A stretch of 64,000 nt of DNA from Lineus longissimus (lineage: Eukaryota > Nemertea > Pilidiophora > Heteronemertea > Lineidae), in the NCBI RefSeq assembly GCF_910592395.1, contig NC_088324.1:6040953-6104952 (forward strand), read 5' to 3'. Below are positions 34,101 through 43,469 of the stretch, piece by piece; position 1 is the stretch's first letter, and each line of letters opens with the position of its first letter. The notes under the pieces were generated by a model, which was not told where the DNA came from, did no database searches, and saw only the letters and a list, made by a program, of their open reading frames with translations. The translations under genes and the position numbers were made by a program.

Positions 34101-37100
34101 ATGCAGCAAATGGTAAATATTTGTCCTTGATATTCTTGTTAGTCTCGTATGAAATATTCTCGTGCAATTTATTGTTTTATTTTTGCCGCATTGGGGAAAT
34201 TAACACTAATTATAACTAAAGGTCAAGAGCTAGAATTCAACCCATATGAGGTTTGGATTACTGTTCATATGATTACCAGAGGCAAACTTAAAATTGTATA
34301 AGTTCATATGCTGATGAAAAAATGTGATAGCGAGTGACGTCGTCGATATTTATGTTAATTGTCAGTAACTAATCATAGAGCATTTACTTTTGCATGAGTC
34401 CAGGGGTTAATGAGAGAACCACCGGAAGTGGCGAGCGCATTGACGCCTGGAAATAGAGGTTTCGTCATATTTGTCTCCTTAGAGCTGGTCGTGTGGGCAG
34501 GTTTCCCGAGGCCATCTTTATAGATCTCGAATTTTTTGCCCGCCGAATATGAAAAATACAAATCCTAAACGGACCTTTTGACCTATTGATCAATTCATCC
34601 AGCTTTTGGCGGCGTTCCAACACTATCACAATTTAGAAAAATATCTGATAACGTTATTCTGATAACGTTATTCTGATATATACGTTGTGACACCACCGCG
34701 TAATTTCATGATATTTATCATATATCTGTCAGACATGCTATGCAAAACATCATGATTTGCCACAAAAAGTAAGAACAAACTTCTCCAAAATCATGACGTC
34801 GACTACATTTATATACGTCACAAGCGCCGAACCCGGTGATGACGCCACCATGCTTAGCAACGGTACGCAACAGTTAGCAACGGTGCCGTCAAGACCGAGA
34901 TCACCTCACAACCCCTTCAAAAATTGGTCACAGTTACTCTGACGATCAAATTCTACAGCAAAATAAACGTGGTAGCGACCAATATGGTTGAAATGGCACT
35001 GGTTGATAGCATCTTAAACATTCGGTCTCGAGCTTTCTTAGGCCGGAGAAAACTCGTGCAATCTGGCGACCCGGATCACACACTCGAGCAGTATTCTTAT
35101 TATACCTTGGGCGATGTTGGAATTTGGAATCGTTCAACGACCATGATGGCAACTTTGACCAATTATCATAACGAGATTACTGATGTCATTAAGACGATAT
35201 CAGTATTGCCATATATATAGTAACTTATGATAATAACGGTATATATAACGTTATCAGAGAATTGTGTTCGCCCTGGATAGAGCTAACATTGTCACAATAA
35301 AAATGCGTTTTATTTTTAAGGTACAAAATGTACTACAGAAATGTAGGTAAGAAACTTATCTAGGTTTTCTAAGTTTGGCGAACTTTGAATTATTTCGTAC
35401 TTGAAAGTTTCTAGGTCTTCTAGGTTTGGCAGACTTGGAATTTATTTTTGTACTTATATGTTTTCTAGGTTTTGTGAACTTGGAATTTATTTGCACTTAC
35501 ATGTTTTCTATAGGTATGGCGTTTACGGGATGTATCTGCACATCAAGGGCTACATCAGTCGCCAGGGAGAACTTGGATCTTACGAGGGTCATCGGAGTGG
35601 CTGCACATGAACTCGGTCACAAGTAAGTAGTCTTCGGTTTAACGAACTATTTATCTCAGTGGTTCCACATTGACGAACTCGGCCACAAGTAATACATAAT
35701 ATTCAAACATTATTCTCTCATCATTGGTTTCCATCTTGTGACGTAAACTCAACATTATAGTGTGTCATGGTACTCACCAAAGAAGTGAAAATTACCGAAA
35801 AAAAAACGTTCGTTTTAAGTCGCCAAGTATAGACGTCCCTATGACGAAATTAGCGATTGATACGAGGTATAGTCACGAAAACTATGCATTTATTAAAAGT
35901 CTACACGCATTTCCTTTTTGTTTGTCAGTATCGGTGCAGGACACGATTCTGTTGGGAACACCTGTAGTGCGGGAGACCGTTACATCATGTCGCCTGAAAT
36001 CGGCAGGTTAAGCGCGGACGACACTCTTTACAAGAATTCGTACCGTTTCTCCTCCTGCTCTATCAATTACTTCAAGAACGCCATCAACAGCCTCGGGAGG
36101 TATGTGACCGAAACAGACTCGACACAATGTTGGCGCTTTCTATTGTTAATCTCCCACATCTGCTGTACCAAACTGCAGTATCATGCACACGGCACGGAAA
36201 TAAACTTTTGAGCACTCAAACGAGAAAGAGGTGGCATTTCGACGATGGATGTCGCGTTACCTTTGTCAGAATTGCAATAAACAGAGTGGTTTTAACGTTT
36301 AGTATGGTATGCCCAAAAACAATAATACAACACGATCAACTTGACTCTATGACATCGATCAGAGAAAAAAGTCGCCTTGTTCTCGTTCCTGTTTTCGCAT
36401 CATATTTTAAACCTCTCTTGTGCAAAACGCGGACGCGGACGGAATTCTTTCAACAGTCTGTGATGTATCGTGTCATTCTTGGCAACGGCTTTCACCTCAG
36501 GTTTTGTTGAACGTCTTCTAGAAAAGCGACAAGAACGCTTGTGTTATACAACGTGCGGTTTTCTAGATCTCGAAAATCTGCGATGGTTTCTGAGGGGTAG
36601 CTGACCAAAGTGTAAAATAGCGACAATCCCCTTTTAACTCCACATTATTCATCTGTTTGTATTTAGCTCTAAAACAAACTGTCTGCTGGACTCGGCTGCT
36701 CACGGCTCTGACGTCTTAGAGTTGGAGGCACCAGGCCAGAAGTTGGATGTCGACGACCAGTGCGTGATAGCATTCGGAGCTGGATACAAATACCTCAGGG
36801 TGCGTAAATTGGTCAAAATCTATCGTACCTTTTTTCAAACATAGTTTACATTCAACAGTCACGATGTGAGCACTGATAAGAAAGTTTTATCCAGTCTGCA
36901 CTATTATTTTTCTTAGTTGATATCACAGGGGCCTCGACAAAACGGAAAAGGGATTCAGAGGAATAGGGATCAGTAAATCTCCTAGCCTCGTCATTGGTAA
37001 GGGTTTCCTCGAGATACTAGCGTACATTTGGCCCTCTTCCGATTGGTCTCTACCGGTTTAAGAGGCAGAAAATGGCAGCAAGTCCTCTCGTTGGAAGACA

Positions 37101-40100
37101 AACTCGCCCCGGTGCCAAAATTAAAAAAAAATTTTAGACACTGGAATTGATCAATTGCCGCCATCTTGGGGGGCCTAACGGTATTAGGCCACGCAGCAAT
37201 CAGACAGATTCTTTCCTGATCTATATCTCAAGATGGTGGCAACTTGCCAGTTCTAGAGGCGTTCTAAGGAACGAAATCAGCACCACTGTTAGAGGGAGGC
37301 TGTCTACGGAGAGGCTAAAATGTAGGAGTCGGTTGAAGAATAGGCTAAACATGGCCTTTTGTGGCACCAATTTCACATGACCTCGCTTTTGTGCTGTATT
37401 TGATGCCAACAATGTGGTTTTTCCCACACAGGGGATGAACGGAGAGAAAGATTTCTGCAAGGAGCTGCTCTGTTTGAAGGTAGGACCGAGGGTGGGCTGG
37501 AAAAATGCAGGCCATGCCCTTCGTGGAACAAGCTGTGGTAACAAGAAGGTAAATAGTATGATAATATCTATTGTCCACAGAAAATATCCCATTCTCCGTC
37601 CAAAGCAGCGATAATATTCGAGCATATTATTTCTGCCAGTATTGGCTTCCATTTCACGTGTATTGCAAGTATAATGTACACAAAAGTATGCTGCGAGAAT
37701 GCTCGAACAAAATGCCGTACATATGGCGATTTACTAAAGATCTTCGAATCGGCTGTAATGTAACCCAGTTTAATATCACTGAAGTGAATATTCATTTCTA
37801 TTTTGAGCCAATTAAAACAGTTCAAGGACCTATCTTGCCTCGCTTCAAATCATCGTCTGCACGAACAAACCTTATCACGCAGCAATTTTCTATGCGTCAC
37901 CAAAATAAAAAAAATTAAATAAAACCCTCTCTCGACCCAGGGTGGAGCGCAACACCAAGAGGGTAAGAATTTCAACACTATAAGGGTTAATGTCGTCATA
38001 AAGTCGTCATAATGTCCAATCAGTTTTGACTTTAGTACGAATCCGACCAATGAGCGGTGTTTTTCTTTCAGTGGTGTGTCCAAGGGGACTGTGTCCATGA
38101 CCCGGCAGCTCCAGCGATGGACTCGGGTAAGTAGTGAACTTACCGGCCAGTTGATACGAAATGATGTCAATTGACATCTAGTTGGGTCGTGCCTCTTCTC
38201 CGTAGGGGTGTGCAATCACTGTCAATTACAGATTTATTATCTCTTTATTACTGCATTAAGGGCAACTCTTTAACTGTCTCACAATCCGGGGTCTCGATCT
38301 AGGCACAAGTTTTTGGGGTCGTTGAAGCGGGGTGGGGGGGGGCAACCTGCTGCGTGTTTTCGCTTCAAAAAACGTAATTCAATTATAACTTGATTCCCAA
38401 ACACGTGGTTTCTGGAGCATGTGCTTGATTTAAATGAAAACAAACCCTCTCATTGGTCAATGACTTCGGCAATCATCGGAAATTTCCGAACTAAACCAAA
38501 CGGTCGACGGACGGATAGGTTAACGCAATTCCGACGTCATTCATCTGACAGAAAGACCAATTCCGATTCTTATAATTCATGAAATATAATAAACTCCTTT
38601 ATCTTGAAGAGTCTTATTTCAGATTTTGACGTCATATTTTCTCTCCAGATACTTGCATGTATGGGGACTCGCTGCTCAGGTGGAACAGTGATAACGACCA
38701 ATGCGCACAGATACCTTGGGCCTGCAAGACTTCTAGTGAAGTTAGGAAGCACTGCTGCAAGATGTGCGCTAAAGGTAAGATAAACCACAAAAAGAGGTAC
38801 TGCGGGTAGAGTCAGATTAAGGAGCACTGCTGCAAGTCGTGTGCCTAAGATAAGATAAACCACAAGGCAAGGTACTGCGGGTTGAGTCAGATTAAGGAGC
38901 ACTGCTGCAAGTCGTGTGCCTAAGATAAGATAAACCACAAGGCGAGGTACTGCAGGTAGAGTCAGATTAAGGAGCATTGCTGCAAGTCGTGTGCTAAAAG
39001 TAAGATAAACCAGAAGACGAGGCACTGCGGGCAGAGTCAGATTAAGGAACATTGCTGCAAGTCGTGTGCTAAAGGAAAGATAAACTACAAGGCGAGGTAC
39101 AGCGGGCAGAGTCAGATTGAGGAGCACTGCTGCAAGTCGTGTGCTAAAAGTAAGATAAACCAGAAGGCGAGGTACTGCGGGTTGAGTCAGATTAAGGAGC
39201 ATTGCCACAAGTCGAGTGCTTGAGATAAGATAAACCACAAGGCGAGGTACTGCGGGTAGAGTCAGAGTAAGGAGCATTGCTGCAAGTCGTGTGCTAAAGG
39301 AAAGATAAACTACAAGGCGAGGTACAGCGGGCAGAGTCAGATTGAGGAGCACTGCTGCAAGTCGTGTGCTAAAAGTAAGATAAACCAGAAGGCGAGGTAC
39401 TGCGGGTTGAGTCAGATTAAGGAGCATTGCCACAAGTCGAGTGCTTGAGATAAGATAAACCACAAGGCGAGGTACTGCGGGTAGAGTCAGATTAAGGAGC
39501 ATTGCCGCAAGTCGAGTGCTTAAGATAAGATAAACCACAAGGCAACGTACTGCGGGCAGAGTCAGATTAAGGAGCACTGCTGCAAGTCGTGTGTTTAAGA
39601 TAAGATAAACCACAAGGCGACGTACTGCGGATAGAGTCAGAGTAAGGAGCACTGCTGCAAGTCGTGTGTTTAAGATACGATAAACCACAAGGCGACGTCC
39701 TGCGGGTGGAGTCAGAGTAAGGAGCACTGCTGCAAGTCGTGTGTTTAAGATAAGATAAACCACAAGGCGAGGTTTTCTGGGTAGAGTCAGATTAAGGAGC
39801 ACTGCCGCAAGTCGAGTGTTTACGATAAGATAAACCACAAGGCGAGGTACTGCAGATAGAGTCAGATTAAGGAGCATTGCTGCAAGTCGTGTGCTAAAGG
39901 TAAGATAAACCACAAGGCGAGGTACTGCGGGCAGAGTCAGATTAAGGAGCATAGCTGCAAGTCGTGTGCTAAAGGTAAGATAAACCACAAGGCGAGGTAC
40001 CTCTTGCAGAGTCAGATTAAGGAGCATTGCTGCAAGTCGAGTGCTTAAGATAAGATAAACCACAAGGCGAGGTACTGCGGGCAGAGTCAGAGTAAGGAGC

Positions 40101-40423
40101 ATTGCTGCAAGTCGTGTGCCTAAGATAAGATAAACCACAAGGCGAGGTACTGCGGATAGGGTCAGAGTAAGGAGCATTGCTGCAAGTCGTGTGCCTAAGA
40201 TAAGATAAACCACAAGGCGAGGTACTGCGGGTAGAGTCAGAGTAAGGAGCATTGCTGCAAGTCGTGTGCCTAAGATAAGATAAACCACAAGGCGAGGTAC
40301 TGCGGATAGGGTCAGAGTAAGGAGCATTGCTGCAAGTCTTGTGCTTAAGGCAAGTAAAGTTAAATTGGAGATGAAGCCTAGAGACACCGATTGTTTTCAA
40401 TTTATTTTTCAGTTCCGGTCTAA
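25172..40423 (+). CDS. secreted ADAMTS-like zinc metalloprotease (M12B/reprolysin family)
   Basis: Sixteen exons with GT/AG borders and matching phases give a 553-residue protein: 25172-25250, 26103-26299, 29554-29640, 30000-30141, 30535-30673, 31179-31233, 32453-32530, 33488-33624, 35321-35346, 35514-35622, 35929-36099, 36667-36799, 37432-37548, 38072-38126, 38649-38774, 40413-40423. Residues 1-17 form a signal peptide (MKSVIICVCALLAVVAS). A propeptide follows (to ~200). The catalytic domain has the zinc site HELGHNIGAGHD split across exons 10 and 11, and the Met-turn IMSP. Then come an ADAMTS-type Cys-rich region (CKELLC; RGTSCGNKKWCVQGDCV) and a six-Cys C-terminal module (CC-x2-C end) like PLAC or ShKT domains. 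No thrombospondin repeat is visible, unlike typical ADAMTS. The likely role is cleavage of extracellular matrix or secreted proteins. The gene looks intact; exon 1 end and exon 2 start are the least certain borders. Confidence 0.88.
25540..27320 (+). repeat. dispersed repeat blocks in introns 1 and 2 (GGCGGCCATCTTG family)
   Basis: Several diverged copies of a repeat with GGCCGCCAGGCGGCCATCTT, GGGTTTTTGATT-GACCTA and GGTGGCACGTTT blocks occur at about 25550-25800, 25880-26000, 26540-26880, 26940-27000, 27070-27110 and 27205-27250. Exon 2 of the metalloprotease gene (26103-26299) lies between copies. The uninterrupted copy at 26700-26870 matches the two flanks of the Kolobok-type element. Confidence 0.7.
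27320..29553. other. intron 2 of the metalloprotease gene, remainder
   Basis: AT-rich, with a few open frames (the longest at 28832-29380) that lack recognisable motifs and have intron-like composition. I see no supportable gene. Confidence 0.5.
31306..32100 (+). repeat. segment between 16-bp direct repeats, containing a fold-back element
   Basis: AACATCCTTGTATTGC occurs at 31306-31321 and at 32085-32100. The 763 bp between them include the inverted-repeat element at 31926-32082. Direct repeats of this size can be target duplications of a retroelement, but no coding or clear tail is visible. Confidence 0.4.
31926..32082. mobile_element. 157-bp fold-back MITE with ~43-bp arms
   Basis: The left arm 31926-31968 (starts TGACGTGGCAATGTACGTAT) and right arm 32040-32082 are reverse complements with one mismatch. 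A TAAA on each side (31922-31925, 32083-32086) is a possible 4-bp target duplication. It lies in intron 6 of the metalloprotease gene. Confidence 0.75.
38746..40355 (+). repeat. 75-bp tandem array derived from an exon-intron boundary (about 21 units)
   Basis: Copies recur every 75 bp (for example at 38821, 38896, 38971 and 39046) and share GGAGCAYTGCTGCAAGTCGT, GTGCTAAAGGTAAGATAAAC and AAGGCGAGGTACTGCGGG blocks. The first unit includes the last ~29 bases of exon 15 of the metalloprotease gene, with its donor AAAG|GTAAGATA. So the array repeats the coding end plus the 5' splice site and intron start. Several units keep AAAGGTAAGATA intact; others read CTAAGATAAGATA or CTTGAGATAAGATA. Because 75 is a multiple of three and one minus frame happens to lack stops, the array gives a 605-codon antisense frame that is not a gene. 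Confidence 0.95.
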
Positions 40424-40543
40424 ATGACTGATGCCGCATTGAAGACGTCGGACACGCCCGTTGCTATGCTCGTTGCTATGCTCGTTGCTATGATTCCTCG
40501 ATGTTTATATGTAGACTTCGTTATACAAAATGGTGGCATAAGC

Positions 40544-40549
40544 AATAAA
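40544..40549 (+). terminator. poly(A) signal AATAAA of the metalloprotease gene
   Basis: AATAAA lies 121 bases after the stop codon at 40421-40423, in AT-rich sequence, as expected for a short 3' UTR. Confidence 0.6.
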
Positions 40550-40559
40550 ATATAATTAT

Positions 40560-41285
40560 CATGAACACGGAGTGTCACCGTTCTTTATTTATCCGTGATA
40601 TCTTTGCGGAAATTGGCCAGTTCCGCACTAAAGCTGACTCATGCGTTATGGCATTCTGTATGTTATTAATTGTGTGAGTGGCAATGACTAAACGGGCGAA
40701 ATTCACCGACATTTTACATGCCTAACATGAGATCAATTCGATCAATGTCATATTAACATTTCAGGTCCTTTTCCAGTGAAATAGACCATGATATATTTCT
40801 GGTGGTTCAAAAATGCTCCGAACATTGAATGAGCCAACGCAAGCTGTCGGCTGCAAAAGTCGATCAGCTTTCACACTCCAGTGTAGTAGTTTCAATCAAG
40901 GAATTGAAAACAAATTAATATCAAAATATCAAAATCGGACCAAATTAGCACGCTCTTCCGATTTTGTTTAAAATACCGACCTGAACCGGTGCAGTGATCA
41001 TCTGTGCGCGGGTCAATGCTTTGACGACGCACTGCTCGGAGGCTGGATTATTCCCCATGACGTAACGATGGCGACAACCGATAGGTACAAACTGGTTGCG
41101 CCGAGTATGGGGTTGACGAAAATGTCGAATTAATTGATCGAGGGAATGATACATCGCCGATTTCTTAAAGACAAAACCCAAGACTTATTTTTCAGGGAAT
41201 CGAGTTTTAGCGCTAAAAATATTTCGCCCTCCTCGGTCAAGATTCTGTTATATGGTCGGCGCATTTGTTTATAACCCATCGAACT
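40560..41285. other. intergenic DNA, nothing recognised
   Basis: There are no motifs, splice-supported exons or clear repeats in this stretch. Confidence 0.5.
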
Positions 41286-41289
41286 GAGT

Positions 41290-41812
41290 GCAGTCCATTT
41301 GCTCCTAGCTCTGTTCTCCATCCCAAATGGCAATATTACCAATTGGCAATATTGCCAATTGGGCTGGACAATCACGAAAATATTATACATTTCTTTCGGA
41401 ATAATTCTTACAGTGACCATTCTCCCATGAAAGACAGTTGGTTATGCTACACAAAAATATTTTTAAAAATGAGGGTCAACCATTGAACTTTTGAGATATG
41501 TTTAATTTTGCACAAATCAGCGACAAACGCACCAACTGGCACTGGACGGCATTTCAACACGGGGCCGACACACATCCTAAGTTCAGTGTACACATACGTC
41601 GGCTACAACAGTAAATGCGTAGTTTCTTGTTAGCCGCCTATTGAGTAGCGCTCTAGGTTTCAGAAACTCCAAAAAAACATGTCTTTGCCAAAACAACTGC
41701 TGAATCAACACTGACATACTGTGAGGACCGAGAAATCAATGATTTTAGGAACTACGGTTAGGGCTTGGCCGAGCATGAATACAAAAAAAGTCCCTAATGA
41801 GACCTAATAAAA
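41290..41812 (-). repeat. dispersed ~0.5-kb repeat, copy B
   Basis: Reverse-complement match to 21933-22432. Its ends are CATTTGCTCCTAGCTCTGTT on the left and AGTCCCTAATGAGACCT on the right. It contains a local duplication of the GGCAATATTGCCAATTGG block that copy A has once. Confidence 0.8.
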
Positions 41813-41962
41813 AATAGTTATAAGCCAAACAGGTTTGTGTGACGTAAGATAGTGACGTCACAGACGACATCGTAACCTCTCTGACGGCGGAAAACTTATC
41901 TGGAAAACTGCATGAAAGTTTAAGTTGATAAAATTGTAATAAGTGTCATTACTTGAACTGGT

Positions 41963-43243
41963 CTAATTCTCATCCGGCTGATCCTCCCGTGCGTCCAACT
42001 CCTCTACGACACCTCCACTGTGGTGGATCTGTATGTTATCTGCTTCATTTTTTACATTGGGGGGAACTTCACTGCCCTCCGTAACCCCAGTGACTTGGAG
42101 ACTTTCGTTATCTTGTTCAACTATATTCGCCTCAGTGACCTCGTTTGCCCCACTTTCCTGGTAAACGTGGTGGCTTTGGCGGTCTTCCTCTCTGGGGGAA
42201 ACAACAGTGTTTTCCGTTCCAACAACACCAACACTGTGGTGGCTTTGGTTGTCATGAGCAATACCACTGTCCTCATTGACGCCAACACTGTGGTGGCTAT
42301 GGTTGTCATGAGCAATACCACTGTCCTCATTGACGCCAACTCTGTGGTGGCTTTGGTTGTCATGAGCAATACCACTGTCCTCATTGACGCCAACACTGTG
42401 GTGGCTTTGGTTGTCATGAGCAATACCACTGTCCTCATTGACGCCAACACTGTGGTGGCTTTGGTTGTCATGAGCAATACCACTGTCCTCATTGACGCCA
42501 ACACTGTGGTGGCTTTGGTTGTCATGAGCAATACCACTGTCCTCATTGACGCCAACACTGTGGTGGCTTTGGTTGTCATGAGCAATACCACTGTCCTCAT
42601 TGACGCCAACACTGTGGTGGCTATGGTTGTCATGAGCAATACCACTGTCCTCATTGACGCCAACACTGTGGTGGCTTTGGTTGTCATGAGCAATACCACT
42701 GTCCTCATTGACGCCAACACTGTGGTGGCTTTGGTTGTCATGAGCAATACCACTGTCCTCATTGACGCCAACACTGTGGTGGCTATGGTTGTCATGAGCA
42801 ATACCACTGTCCTCATTGACGCCAACACTGTGGTGGCTTTGGTTGTCACGTGCAATACCATTGTCTTGTGTCACGCCAACACCGTGGTGTCTCTGACTAC
42901 CCTCAGCTAACTCCACACTATGTCGACTTCTTTTATCCTCATTTAGTTTACGGCTGTGATGACTGTGTTCGCTCTTGGCAGTGTGGTGGCTTTGTACACT
43001 GTGGTGGCTCTTGACACTGTGGTGGCTATGTGCACTGTGCACACTGTGTTTGCTCTTGAAACTGTGGTGACTGTGAACACTCCGTAAACTGTGCCTACTC
43101 AGACTCCTGCTGGCATGGTGATCCTCTTGCGTCACGTGACCATTCTCAATCTCGTGATCTTTCACGAGAGAGTGATGGCTGCTAGCCCGTCTCGTCCCTC
43201 GTGGCTCGGGGCTATTTCGAGGAGTGGCATCCGAGCTTGATCC
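41963..43243 (-). CDS. terminal exon of a His/Ser-rich repeat protein gene
   Basis: An open minus-strand frame runs from a 3' splice site (TATTCAG|GGATCA, exon start 43243) to a TGA/TAA-type stop at 41963, about 426 codons. It begins acidic/Ser-rich, then has a His/Ser/Lys segment of many SHHSxKS or HSHHS units. Next come eleven near-identical 18-residue repeats (HHSVGVNEDSGIAHDNQS or ...NHS), flanked by degenerate copies, and then an acidic tail ending DQPDEN. There is no known catalytic domain. The dense His pairs suggest metal binding, and the acidic composition suggests a secreted or mineral-associated protein, but both are inference. The first exon(s) and signal peptide were not found; open sequence upstream of the splice site is probably intron. 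Strong repeat identity at DNA level shows recent expansion in frame. Confidence 0.65.
   Translation of the reverse strand, partial: GSSSDATPRNSPEPRGTRRASSHHSLVKDHEIENGHVTQEDHHASRSLSRHSLRSVHSHHSFKSKHSVHSAHSHHSVKSHHSVQSHHTAKSEHSHHSRKLNEDKRSRHSVELAEGSQRHHGVGVTQDNGIARDNQSHHSVGVNEDSGIAHDNHSHHSVGVNEDSGIAHDNQSHHSVGVNEDSGIAHDNQSHHSVGVNEDSGIAHDNHSHHSVGVNEDSGIAHDNQSHHSVGVNEDSGIAHDNQSHHSVGVNEDSGIAHDNQSHHSVGVNEDSGIAHDNQSHHSVGVNEDSGIAHDNQSHHRVGVNEDSGIAHDNHSHHSVGVNEDSGIAHDNQSHHSVGVVGTENTVVSPREEDRQSHHVYQESGANEVTEANIVEQDNESLQVTGVTEGSEVPPNVKNEADNIQIHHSGGVVEELDAREDQPDEN
42227..42895. repeat. 54-bp coding minisatellite (eleven near-perfect copies plus degenerate ends)
   Basis: A 54-bp unit (contains GAGCAATACCACTGTCCTCA on the plus strand) repeats in tandem. 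Most differences are CTTTGG versus CTATGG, giving Gln versus His on the minus strand. The unit is 18 codons. All three reading frames in both directions tend to stay open here, producing antisense frames that are not genes. Confidence 0.95.
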
Positions 43244-43469
43244 CTGAATATAAAGAAGACAAACAGTTAAACAATGATACGGACATTGGCAACGGTATAC
43301 AATGGATACGGATATGCGGATTGAGAATTGCACATGTTCGCGCATGCATTCTCAAGATTGTGTCAGCTAGCTGTCATTCGTGTTCGTATTTTGATAATCG
43401 GTTTTCCTACCGCGTATTAAGCACCAAACTTTACTTGTTTTGTGATATTGCTCTCTCGGTCTAACGATC

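Noticed and set aside
38570-40387. 605-codon minus-strand open frame with 25-residue repeats
   Set aside because: It is the antisense of the 75-bp tandem array in the last intron of the metalloprotease gene. The frame stays open only because the unit is a multiple of three.
38746-42895. CRISPR-like arrays
   Set aside because: The repeats are directly tandem without unique spacers and lie in an animal gene context.
42020-42910. 296-codon plus-strand and 246-codon minus-strand frames over the 54-bp minisatellite
   Set aside because: Shadows of the His-rich coding repeat in other frames. The chosen frame continues beyond the array into non-repetitive acidic and His/Ser-rich sequence and has a splice site; these do not.
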